6,855 nucleotides of DNA from Polynucleobacter meluiroseus (lineage in GTDB: Bacteria > Pseudomonadota > Gammaproteobacteria > Burkholderiales > Burkholderiaceae), in assembly GCA_943329505.2 (NCBI GenBank), contig CALQED020000063.1, positions 1-6,855 of the forward strand, given 5' to 3'. The notes under the pieces are model-generated. The model made no database searches. It was not told the DNA's origin and was given only the letters and a program-made list of their open reading frames with translations. Position 1 is the first letter of the stretch. Every line of letters starts with the position of its first letter. A program made the position numbers and the translations under genes. Below are positions 1-5,542 of the stretch, in pieces.

Positions 1-74
1 AGCCAAGCTTGATCATGATTGAGCCAATCGATCACAATTGACCAGCCTACTTTTATATGAGCCGATATGAAATT
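1..74. other. Flank downstream of the tRNA-Arg gene, no gene recognised
   Basis: This is the 3' flank of the leftward tRNA pair. I see no open reading frame, no further tRNA and no convincing GC-rich hairpin followed by a T-run, so where the tRNA transcript ends is not visible. The only structure is a short direct repeat, TGAGCC followed by an AT-rich stretch, at about 20 and 58, which is weak enough to be chance. Confidence 0.5.
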
Positions 75-151
<77 letters not shown>

Positions 152-187
152 AATATGCTGGGACTGTATCTAGAACAATAGAGAAAG

Positions 188-264
188 TGGTCGGAGTACA
201 AGGATTCGAACCTTGGACCCCCTGCTCCCAAAGCAGGTGCGCTACCAGGCTGCGCTACACTCCG
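188..264 (-). tRNA. tRNA-Pro (anticodon TGG)
   Basis: This 77-nt tRNA decodes CCN proline codons. On the minus strand the acceptor arm CGGAGTG (264-258) pairs with TACTCCG, with one G-T wobble, followed by discriminator A at 191 and an encoded CCA at 190-188. The anticodon stem CCTGC/GCAGG encloses TTTGGGA, giving anticodon TGG at 230-228. The T-loop TTCGAAT is intact. It is the promoter-proximal gene of a leftward Pro-Arg pair, an association often seen in proteobacterial tRNA clusters. Confidence 0.97.
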
Positions 265-275
265 ACGGAATCGAT

Positions 276-305
276 ATTCTACACCGACAGGGCTATTAGA
301 GGCAA
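276..305 (-). promoter_or_regulatory. Probable promoter of the tRNA-Pro/tRNA-Arg unit
   Basis: On the minus strand a -35-like TTGCCT (305-300) is followed after 18 bp by a -10-like TAGAAT (281-276). This places the start of transcription about 7 nt further on, near 269, a few bases before the mature tRNA-Pro end at 264. Both boxes depart from consensus by one or two bases. The position directly upstream of the tRNAs supports the call. The element shares the 60-bp gap with the start region of the divergent small gene. Confidence 0.5.
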
Positions 306-307
306 AT

Positions 308-323
308 CCTGTAAGATTACGGG
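308..323. promoter_or_regulatory. Dyad just upstream of the small gene, possible operator
   Basis: The sequence CC-t-GTAA-GA-TTAC-g-GG is an interrupted 16-bp inverted repeat that ends one base before the ATG at 325. It contains TAAGAT (312-317), which could be a -10 element for a transcript with almost no leader. A repressor bound here would block that promoter. It does not match the Zur operator form I know from gamma- and betaproteobacteria (GTTATA-N-TATAAC), so the regulator is unknown. The match is short and may be chance. Confidence 0.25.
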
Positions 324-324
324 C

Positions 325-690
325 ATGAGAGCCTTATTTTTAAGCAGATTAAACAAGCCATTGCGGGGATGGATTGCCCTTAGCTTTTTGCTTGCCAGCT
401 TATTGGGTTCCCACTGGATTGGCTTTTCACATGGCATTGCTCACTCCGGAATCCAACATCAAAATATAGAGCTTAGTTGTGTAGATTCAGCCCCTAATCT
501 TGAACACAGTTCAGCCAGTTGTTATTTATTTGATGCTCTGACGCTGGCAGGTTTTATTTCCTCAGAGGCTAGCCCTCAATTCAGCATTACTGGATCTATT
601 GCAACATTCAAAGCATCCAGCAATTCTCCACCAGCCCAAATACATATTGGGCTATACCAATCTAGAGCTCCCCCTACTTTCATTCTGTAA
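325..690 (+). CDS. Small His-containing membrane or secreted protein encoded upstream of znuD
   Basis: This encodes 121 residues of unassigned function. The N-terminus is basic (MRALFLSRLNKPLR) and is followed by one hydrophobic segment at about residues 16-34, so the protein is probably anchored in the inner membrane or exported. Behind it lies a stretch with His30, His36, His40, His45 and His61 and with Cys52 and Cys66, which could hold a metal ion. The C-terminus has an SRAPP motif (113-117). It loosely recalls the short DUF2946-like proteins often encoded beside metal-related TonB receptors in betaproteobacteria, but I assign this from memory only. I chose the ATG at 325 because the frame upstream of it runs antisense through both tRNA genes. 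No clear Shine-Dalgarno sequence precedes it. It stops 89 nt before the receptor gene and is probably in the same transcript. Confidence 0.7.
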   Translation: MRALFLSRLNKPLRGWIALSFLLASLLGSHWIGFSHGIAHSGIQHQNIELSCVDSAPNLEHSSASCYLFDALTLAGFISSEASPQFSITGSIATFKASSNSPPAQIHIGLYQSRAPPTFIL

Positions 691-774
691 ATCACTTTAT
701 TAGCCAAACACTGAGTTTGGTTCTCTGGTTGATGGTGTCATTCCACATGAATGCACACCTTTAGAATGAAAGTA
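675..774 (+). promoter_or_regulatory. Predicted three-helix RNA structure masking the znuD ribosome-binding region
   Basis: Three nested pairings can be read directly. P1 is a perfect 12-bp stem between 675-686 (TACTTTCATTCT) and 763-774 (its exact reverse complement). Inside it, P2 pairs CCAAAC (704-709) with GTTTGG (715-720) around a 5-nt loop, extendable by one wobble and one A-U pair. P3 pairs 734-743 with 749-759 (GGTGTCATTC / GAATG-c-ACACC) with a single bulged C and loop CACAT. The left arm of P1 lies in the last codons of the small gene. The right arm contains GAAAG (768-772), the only Shine-Dalgarno-like sequence before the znuD ATG at 780. No T-run follows either hairpin, so a simple terminator is unlikely. 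The biological role is inference. Confidence 0.5.
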
Positions 775-779
775 ACACT

Positions 780-2876
780 ATGCATCAAATGCATAAACCA
801 TTATCTAAGCAAAAGCTGCTCTCTGTCCTCATCTCAGGACTCATCAGCTCTGTCGCCTTAGCTCAAACACAGCCTTCCTTAGAAATTACTGCCACTGGCT
901 CACAAGAAGCGACTCAAAGTATTTTGACGCCTACCAAAATATTGCAAGGTGATGAATTGCTCAATAAATTAGGAAGCACACTAGGCGCTACTCTTGCAAA
1001 TGAGTTAGGTGTTTCTGCAACCGGTTATGGTGCAGGCTCATCTCGACCAGTGATCCGAGGATTAGAAGGTTCGAGAGTACAGATTTTGCAAAACGGGCTT
1101 TCTGTTGGGGATGTCTCAAACATCTCTCAGGACCATGCTGTTGGTAATAATATGCAAAATGCTCACCAAGTGGAGATTCTGCGTGGAGCAGCCGCTCTAC
1201 TCTATGGATCAGGCTCTAGTGGCGGCCTGGTAAACGTCGTGAATGACCGCATTCTGACGAATCTACCTGATAGACCAACTGGTGCAATCAATACCAGTTA
1301 TGAAACTGTTAACAATGGACGAGCGGGATCTTTAGAGGTCGATGGCGCATATGGTTCTGTGGCGGTGCACGTTGATACTGCCATCAATAATGCGAATAAC
1401 TATCGCATCCCAGGAAGCTCTACACAATCCCAAGGTGAACCTGCAGGTGGCTGGACAGTACCACCAGAAGGTAATGGCGGAAATAACTATACCGGTAAGC
1501 TACCTAACTCCTATAGCAATCAAAATAATTTGGGGGTTGGTGTCTCCTACATTGGACAGAATGGTTATACCGGTGTATCGGTCGAACGTTTAAATAATAA
1601 CTATGGCATTCCAACTCCTGAAGGTGGATCGATTAATCAGTCACAAAATCGCTATGACTTTCAACATCAAACCCGAGACCCATTTGAAGGGTTCTCCTCC
1701 TTCAAATTTAGTGCGGCCAACTCAAATTACAACCATACTGAATTTACCAATACAGGTGAAGCTGCCTCTGTATGGAAAAATATCGCTAATGAGGCACGTT
1801 TAGAGCTGGCTCATAAGGCGATAGCGGGATGGAAAGGTATTGTCGGAGCGCAGGTTTCAGCTTCCTCCCTTAACGCCACCGAGCTTGGCACTGGTAACTA
1901 TGCGATTGTGCCGCCTACAAAAACCAATTCCAATGCTCTCTTTTGGATTGAAGAAGGTCAATGGAATTCTCTTCAAGGTAACTTAGGACTTCGCTATAAC
2001 AATGTCGCGCAAAAGCCCAATTTAGGTACAACCCTAGAGCAACAATCAACGATTGATCCAACAGGCTCTACACCACTCATTACATTACAAAACCGCAGCT
2101 TCAATTTACTGTCGTATTCAGCAGGTGGGCTTTGGAATTTTAAGGAAGGTTACGGCGCTGGAATTGCCTACACCGTCTCTCAGAGAGCCCCTAGTGCACA
2201 AGAACTCTATTCTTATGGTGCCCATGAATCTACTGCCACTTTTGATATCGGCAATCCCAACCTCAATAAAGAAACGTCACACAACCTAGAGTTCAATGTC
2301 CAAAAAAAGAGTGGTCTCTTGCGTGCTAAAGCGAGTGTTTATGCCAATCGATTCAATAACTATATCTATGGCTTTTATACCGGCAGCTCGATTGTCGGTG
2401 GGGATGCTAATGGCTTTAACGTTGTCACAGCACAGCAAGCTGCGGCCACTATTAAAGGCATAGAAGGTGAGCTGACTTATAACTGGCGTGAAAAAGGTTT
2501 AGGTGGCAGAGTCTTTGGTGATGCCTCACAAGGAAGCTTTGATGCTGGTGGCAATCTACCACTTCAGCCGGCTCCACGCTTAGGTGCAGAGATAGCGCAT
2601 GAGAAGAATGGTTTATTAACCAATGCTACTTATATCTACAGCTATCAACAGAATCGCTTAGCCAGTTGGGAACAAGGTCCAGCACCAAGTTATAACCTAC
2701 TGAATGCTGGAATTTCTTATACAGAACGTGTAAAGGAAGTGAACTGGACGCTGTATATGAATTTAAAGAACTTACTCAATGAACAAATTCGGTATGCCAC
2801 TACACCAATGGCGGTCAGACTATATGCACCTCAACCAGGAAGAAGCTTGATGGTTGGGTTGCGGGGTACGTTTTAA
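780..2876 (+). CDS. znuD: ZnuD-like TonB-dependent outer-membrane receptor, probably for zinc
   Basis: A 22-strand outer-membrane barrel with an N-terminal plug, 698 residues, likely importing Zn(II) or a zinc complex using TonB energy. The signal peptide spans residues 1-28 (cut after VALA). A TonB-box-like LEITATG follows at 34-40. The plug shows the conserved PVIRGLEGSRVQIL (90-103) and QVEILRGAAALLYGSGSSGG (130-149), and the barrel ends in Phe698. The whole chain aligns by eye with my recollection of Neisseria ZnuD, including RAPSAQELYSYGAHESTATF (469-488). The four zinc ligands reported for ZnuD (Asp99, His100, Glu340, His499 of the mature protein) fall on Asp118, His119, Glu321 and His482 here. 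The long His/Asp-rich external loop of ZnuD is missing and is replaced by a short loop near 276-292. The ATG at 780 is chosen for the GAAAG 7 nt upstream; a second ATG lies at 789. Its stop overlaps the convergent ppk2 stop. Confidence 0.8.
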   Translation: MHQMHKPLSKQKLLSVLISGLISSVALAQTQPSLEITATGSQEATQSILTPTKILQGDELLNKLGSTLGATLANELGVSATGYGAGSSRPVIRGLEGSRVQILQNGLSVGDVSNISQDHAVGNNMQNAHQVEILRGAAALLYGSGSSGGLVNVVNDRILTNLPDRPTGAINTSYETVNNGRAGSLEVDGAYGSVAVHVDTAINNANNYRIPGSSTQSQGEPAGGWTVPPEGNGGNNYTGKLPNSYSNQNNLGVGVSYIGQNGYTGVSVERLNNNYGIPTPEGGSINQSQNRYDFQHQTRDPFEGFSSFKFSAANSNYNHTEFTNTGEAASVWKNIANEARLELAHKAIAGWKGIVGAQVSASSLNATELGTGNYAIVPPTKTNSNALFWIEEGQWNSLQGNLGLRYNNVAQKPNLGTTLEQQSTIDPTGSTPLITLQNRSFNLLSYSAGGLWNFKEGYGAGIAYTVSQRAPSAQELYSYGAHESTATFDIGNPNLNKETSHNLEFNVQKKSGLLRAKASVYANRFNNYIYGFYTGSSIVGGDANGFNVVTAQQAAATIKGIEGELTYNWREKGLGGRVFGDASQGSFDAGGNLPLQPAPRLGAEIAHEKNGLLTNATYIYSYQQNRLASWEQGPAPSYNLLNAGISYTERVKEVNWTLYMNLKNLLNEQIRYATTPMAVRLYAPQPGRSLMVGLRGTF

Positions 2877-3778
2877 TAAATTTCTGGGACGTACATCTCT
2901 GGCGGTACTGGCCCGCGTAAGTAATCTGGATTATGGACGCGTGCTGGTAAGGTAATCACGGGATGATCAACCTCTTTATAAGGGATTTGATCTAGTAGAT
3001 GGGCAATGCAATTTAAACGGGCTTTTTTCTTATCATTTGCGGCAACTACCCACCATGGAGCTTCTGGAATATGAGTGCGCTCTAGCATCGTCTCTTTAGC
3101 CTTGGTATAAGCTTCCCATAAACGACGCGCCTCAAGATCCATCGGACTTAATTTCCATTGCTTGAGTGGATCATGAATACGCATCATGAAGCGGTTGTAT
3201 TGCTCGTCATCAGAGATTGAAAACCAATATTTAATCAGAATAATTCCTGAATTAATCATCATCCGCTCTAAATCGGGAACCGTTCTCAGAAACTCTTCAT
3301 ATTCTTTATTAGTGCAAAATCCCATCACCTTTTCAACACCAGCTCGGTTGTACCAGCTGCGATCGAAAAGAGCAATTTCACCACCGGCTGGTAGTTGAGA
3401 GATATAACGCTGAAAGTACCACTGGGTTTTTTCTCGTTCATTCGGCGCTGGCAATGCCACTACCTTACAAACACGAGGATTTAATCTTTGGGCAATCCGT
3501 TTAATCGCCCCACCCTTACCTGCTGAGTCACGGCCTTCAAACAATACTGCGACTTTCATCTTATTGGCCACAACCCAATCTTGTAGTTTTACAAGCTCGC
3601 CTTGCAGGCGGAACAGTTCTTTAAAGTAAACATTTCGGGGTATTTGCGATTTGCTATCGCCATCAGGTGACAAGCGGTCATCATCCAGCTCCATTTCGAG
3701 CTCTTCATCCATGCTATCTAGAATTTCTTCTTGAGCACGGCGATACCACTCAGCCATCTCTTTATGCTTGGAGGTCAT
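2873..3778 (-). CDS. ppk2: Polyphosphate kinase 2, class I (polyP:ADP/GDP phosphotransferase)
   Basis: A cytosolic 301-residue kinase that moves phosphate between inorganic polyphosphate and nucleoside diphosphates, normally making ATP or GTP from polyP. Residues 47-275 form one complete PPK2 domain. The Walker A loop is FEGRDSAGKGG (80-90, Lys88), the Walker B-like motif is FDRSWYNRAGVE (138-149, Asp139), and the lid region RIHDPLKQWKLSPMD lies at 200-214. A single domain of about 300 residues fits the class I short form. Residues 24-35 are strongly acidic and probably disordered. The ATG at 3778 gives the usual length; Met8 is a possible alternative with no better ribosome site. It lies 59 nt downstream of the acyltransferase gene on the same strand, so the two may be cotranscribed. 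Its last codon and stop overlap the end of the convergent receptor gene, with no terminator between them. Whether it belongs to the phosphate response of the neighbouring operon is inference. Confidence 0.93.
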   Translation of the reverse strand: MTSKHKEMAEWYRRAQEEILDSMDEELEMELDDDRLSPDGDSKSQIPRNVYFKELFRLQGELVKLQDWVVANKMKVAVLFEGRDSAGKGGAIKRIAQRLNPRVCKVVALPAPNEREKTQWYFQRYISQLPAGGEIALFDRSWYNRAGVEKVMGFCTNKEYEEFLRTVPDLERMMINSGIILIKYWFSISDDEQYNRFMMRIHDPLKQWKLSPMDLEARRLWEAYTKAKETMLERTHIPEAPWWVVAANDKKKARLNCIAHLLDQIPYKEVDHPVITLPARVHNPDYLRGPVPPEMYVPEIY

Positions 3779-3837
3779 CTGATTTCTACTAATTAGCTTG
3801 TAGTTTAACCCTGAACTTATGACACTTTTATTACAAA

Positions 3838-4629
3838 CTACAAAGAATTACTAGACTTTAGGTAACTAGAGATTTCTTCATGGCTGTAGAGTGCTAAATA
3901 TTTTCGATCAGCGAGTTCTTCTGGCGTAGACACGGAAGGCGGGAAAAAGCTTAACTCGGCAATCAGCTTACGATTTTTTAGGATATTAGCCATCGACTCC
4001 AAGAGCCCCATATCCCCTACAAAAGCAGGTACGTCAGATCGATGCCCAGTTGTTTTTGAAACATAACGGATAGCTAGGGTATAGACCGGCACACCTGATA
4101 TAACAGCCGATTCAAAAAGATTAGGTTTAAAGGGGCGAACGGTTTCACCATTGGTAGAGGTGCCCTCAGGAAAAATACAAACTGATTCAGATTTGAGCAC
4201 TTTACTCATCTCACCCACCACGATATGAGCATGTCGAGAGCTGTCGCGTTTAATAAAAACGGTACCCAACTGCTTGGCCATCCAACCAAATATCGGCCAC
4301 TTTTCTACCTCAGACTTAGCAACAAACCGAATGGGCTTATAGGAATTAATAGCATGGATATCCATCCAGGAAATATGATTGGATGAAAGCAAATATGACT
4401 GTTTAGGAAGAATCTGTTGATTCTTAATGACAAGCTCTATACCAAAAATCTTCAATAAATGGGCTGACCATTTTTGGATATGAAAGCGCTTTGTTTCTGT
4501 GCTAGCGAAGGGAAAAACGACCAAAAGAATTGCTACCCCAGATAAAACATGCAGCCAAATAGCCATCCAGAGGCCAAACCGGATGAGGAGAGGAGTTTGC
4601 CGCCCCGTTGATGCTTCATTAGTCACCAT
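3838..4629 (-). CDS. PlsC/OlsA-type membrane acyltransferase
   Basis: A 263-residue inner-membrane acyltransferase of the lysophosphatidic acid acyltransferase family, which transfers a fatty acyl chain to a lyso-lipid. The N-terminal hydrophobic stretch at about 15-43 is a membrane anchor. The catalytic HX4D motif is NHISWMD (84-90, His85 and Asp90). FVAKSEVEKWPIFGW (102-116) is the second family block, and FPEGTSTNG (153-161) binds the glycerol phosphate or equivalent headgroup. The family does not fix the acceptor: lysophosphatidate (PlsC) is the default, while lyso-ornithine lipid (OlsA) is a real option given the lipid-remodelling operon alongside. No olsB is visible here. I prefer the ATG at 4629. 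A TTG at 4641 would add four residues but has no ribosome site. A TATATT at 4645-4640 could be its -10 element, leaving a leader of only a few bases. It diverges from plcP across a gap of about 100 bp. Confidence 0.85.
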   Translation of the reverse strand: MVTNEASTGRQTPLLIRFGLWMAIWLHVLSGVAILLVVFPFASTETKRFHIQKWSAHLLKIFGIELVIKNQQILPKQSYLLSSNHISWMDIHAINSYKPIRFVAKSEVEKWPIFGWMAKQLGTVFIKRDSSRHAHIVVGEMSKVLKSESVCIFPEGTSTNGETVRPFKPNLFESAVISGVPVYTLAIRYVSKTTGHRSDVPAFVGDMGLLESMANILKNRKLIAELSFFPPSVSTPEELADRKYLALYSHEEISSYLKSSNSL

Positions 4630-4667
4630 ATCACTTAACAATATAAATCATGACTACTAAATTACCA

Positions 4668-4687
4668 TAAGTCATCAAATTGACTTA
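4668..4687. repeat. Inverted repeat TAAGTCA-N6-TGACTTA in the divergent gap
   Basis: This is a perfect 7-bp inverted repeat (4668-4674 and 4681-4687) around the spacer TCAAAT. It overlaps the first two of the 11-bp units described for the plcP promoter and contains TTGACT (4680-4685), a good -35 hexamer with no matching -10 at the right distance. A symmetric site in the middle of a divergent promoter region could bind a dimeric regulator of the acyltransferase gene or of both sides. Part of its symmetry may simply follow from Pho-box-like GTCA half-sites. Confidence 0.35.
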
Positions 4688-4713
4688 AAAATGTCATCAT
4701 GCTTTCACAAGAG
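4670..4713 (+). promoter_or_regulatory. Tandem 11-bp units resembling Pho boxes upstream of plcP
   Basis: Four consecutive 11-bp units begin at 4670 (AGTCATC), 4681 (TGACTTA), 4692 (TGTCATC) and 4703 (TTTCACA). PhoB binds direct repeats of a 7-bp element close to TGTCA(T/C)A, separated by 4 AT-rich bases, so the period is 11 bp. The first, third and fourth units fit with one or two mismatches and the second poorly. The third and fourth (4692-4709) form the best box, and its end lies 11 bp before the -10 element, which is where PhoB boxes replace the -35 element. Activation by PhoB under phosphate starvation would suit the lipid-remodelling genes downstream. This is a by-eye match, not a scored one. 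Confidence 0.5.
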
Positions 4714-4720
4714 CTTGGCT

Positions 4721-4726
4721 TAATAC
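4721..4726 (+). promoter_or_regulatory. -10 element of a probable leaderless plcP promoter
   Basis: TAATAC differs from TATAAT at two positions and is followed by exactly six bases before the ATG at 4733. With normal spacing the A of the ATG would itself be the first transcribed base. The hexamer 17 bp upstream (CATGCT, 4698-4703) is not a -35 element, as expected for an activator-dependent promoter. No Shine-Dalgarno sequence precedes plcP, which agrees with a leaderless mRNA. Confidence 0.45.
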
Positions 4727-4732
4727 GGTTTC

Positions 4733-5542
4733 ATGATGCATTACAGAGCCATCTGGATTTCAGACGTACACCTCGGAACATCAGGGTGTCAGGCAAACTA
4801 CCTCCTCGATTTTTTAAAGCATAACGAAGCAGACAAGTATTACCTAGTCGGCGATATTATCGATGGCTGGCGTTTAAAAAAATCATTTTACTGGCCCCAA
4901 TCTCACAATGATGTGGTGCAGAAGTTACTGCGCAAAGCACGTAAAGGTGCAGAAGTCATTTATGTGCCCGGCAATCATGATGAAAGCGCCCGACAATTTT
5001 TCGGAATGTCCTTTGGAGATGTTAAGGTAGTCGAGGAGGTCATTCACACTACCCTTGATGGTAAGAAACTATGGGTGACCCATGGAGATCTATTTGATGG
5101 AGTGATGCAATACGCAAAATGGCTAGCGTATGTAGGTGATACGCTCTATTCCTTCATCCTGTATATCAATCGTTATTTCAATATGCTGCGAGTCAGAATG
5201 GGCTTGCAGTATTGGTCTTTATCTCAATACCTCAAACACCAAGTCAAAAATGCTGTCAGCTACATAGCGGATTTTGAGCACATCATGGCTCGTGAAGCTC
5301 GCCTTCGAGGCTGTGATGGCGTTGTTTGTGGTCATATTCATAAAGCAGAAATTCGGGAGATTGATGGTCTCCTCTACTGCAATGACGGGGATTGGGTAGA
5401 GAGCCTAACTGCTTTAGTCGAAACCCAAACTGGTGAACTCAAAATTATTCATTGGCCACACATCAAAGGTGAGCCAGTTGAAGCACCAGAAATTACATTT
5501 CAACCTGCTGTTGAACTACTTTTAAAAGAGGCTGCTTTATGA
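4733..5542 (+). CDS. plcP: PlcP-type metallophosphoesterase (phospholipase C for lipid remodelling)
   Basis: A 269-residue calcineurin-like phosphoesterase related to LpxH (COG2908). Characterised PlcP proteins of marine and soil bacteria cleave glycerophospholipids to diacylglycerol during phosphate limitation. The two-metal site is complete: SDVH (10-13), GDIID (40-44), GNHD (80-83), THGD (116-119) and GHIH (200-203). There is no signal peptide, so it acts from the cytosolic face of the membrane. I prefer PlcP to LpxH for three reasons: the length, about 30 residues above usual LpxH; the family-typical stretch around FYWPQSHNDVVQKLLRKARK (52-71); and the Agt-type glycosyltransferase immediately downstream. 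The first of two adjacent ATG codons (4733, 4736) is taken as the start because it coincides with the predicted transcription start. It heads the operon with agt and dgkA. If it is LpxH after all, the substrate would be UDP-2,3-diacylglucosamine. Confidence 0.82.
   Translation: MMHYRAIWISDVHLGTSGCQANYLLDFLKHNEADKYYLVGDIIDGWRLKKSFYWPQSHNDVVQKLLRKARKGAEVIYVPGNHDESARQFFGMSFGDVKVVEEVIHTTLDGKKLWVTHGDLFDGVMQYAKWLAYVGDTLYSFILYINRYFNMLRVRMGLQYWSLSQYLKHQVKNAVSYIADFEHIMAREARLRGCDGVVCGHIHKAEIREIDGLLYCNDGDWVESLTALVETQTGELKIIHWPHIKGEPVEAPEITFQPAVELLLKEAAL
5526..5531 (+). promoter_or_regulatory. Ribosome binding site of the glycosyltransferase gene inside plcP
   Basis: AAGAGG lies within the last codons of plcP, 7 nt before the ATG at 5539. 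It is the strongest Shine-Dalgarno sequence in the window and fixes the ATGA-overlap start of the next gene. Plain plcP-agt translational coupling would work with it. Confidence 0.7.

Noticed and set aside
702..722. Hairpin CCAAAC/GTTTGG as an intrinsic terminator after the small gene
   Set aside because: The stem is short and not GC-rich, and it is followed by TTCTCTGG instead of a T-run. It fits better as one arm of the larger fold.
690..780. Known riboswitch (TPP, cobalamin or purine) before znuD
   Set aside because: A CTGAG in the P2 loop recalls the TPP motif, but the remaining conserved TPP, cobalamin and purine elements are absent and the gene product does not fit TPP or purine control.
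1342..2289. Three plus-strand frames of 66-83 codons inside the receptor gene (1342, 1603, 2053)
   Set aside because: They lie fully inside znuD in another frame, have no family resemblance and show no ribosome sites. They are frame shadows.
3186..3398. 70-codon plus-strand frame inside ppk2
   Set aside because: It is antisense to the conserved PPK2 core and has no recognisable features.
4630..4641. TTG start adding four residues to the acyltransferase
   Set aside because: No ribosome site precedes the TTG, and ATG at 4629 is available with normal family length.
4680..4708. TTGACT as the -35 element of a standard promoter for plcP
   Set aside because: At 17-18 bp spacing the hexamers are TTTCAC and TTCACA, which are poor -10 elements. 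TAATAC further down is better but too far from TTGACT.
4733..5542. Annotation as the lipid A enzyme LpxH
   Set aside because: Length, family-typical middle segment and the adjacent Agt-type glycosyltransferase favour PlcP. LpxH is kept only as an alternative.
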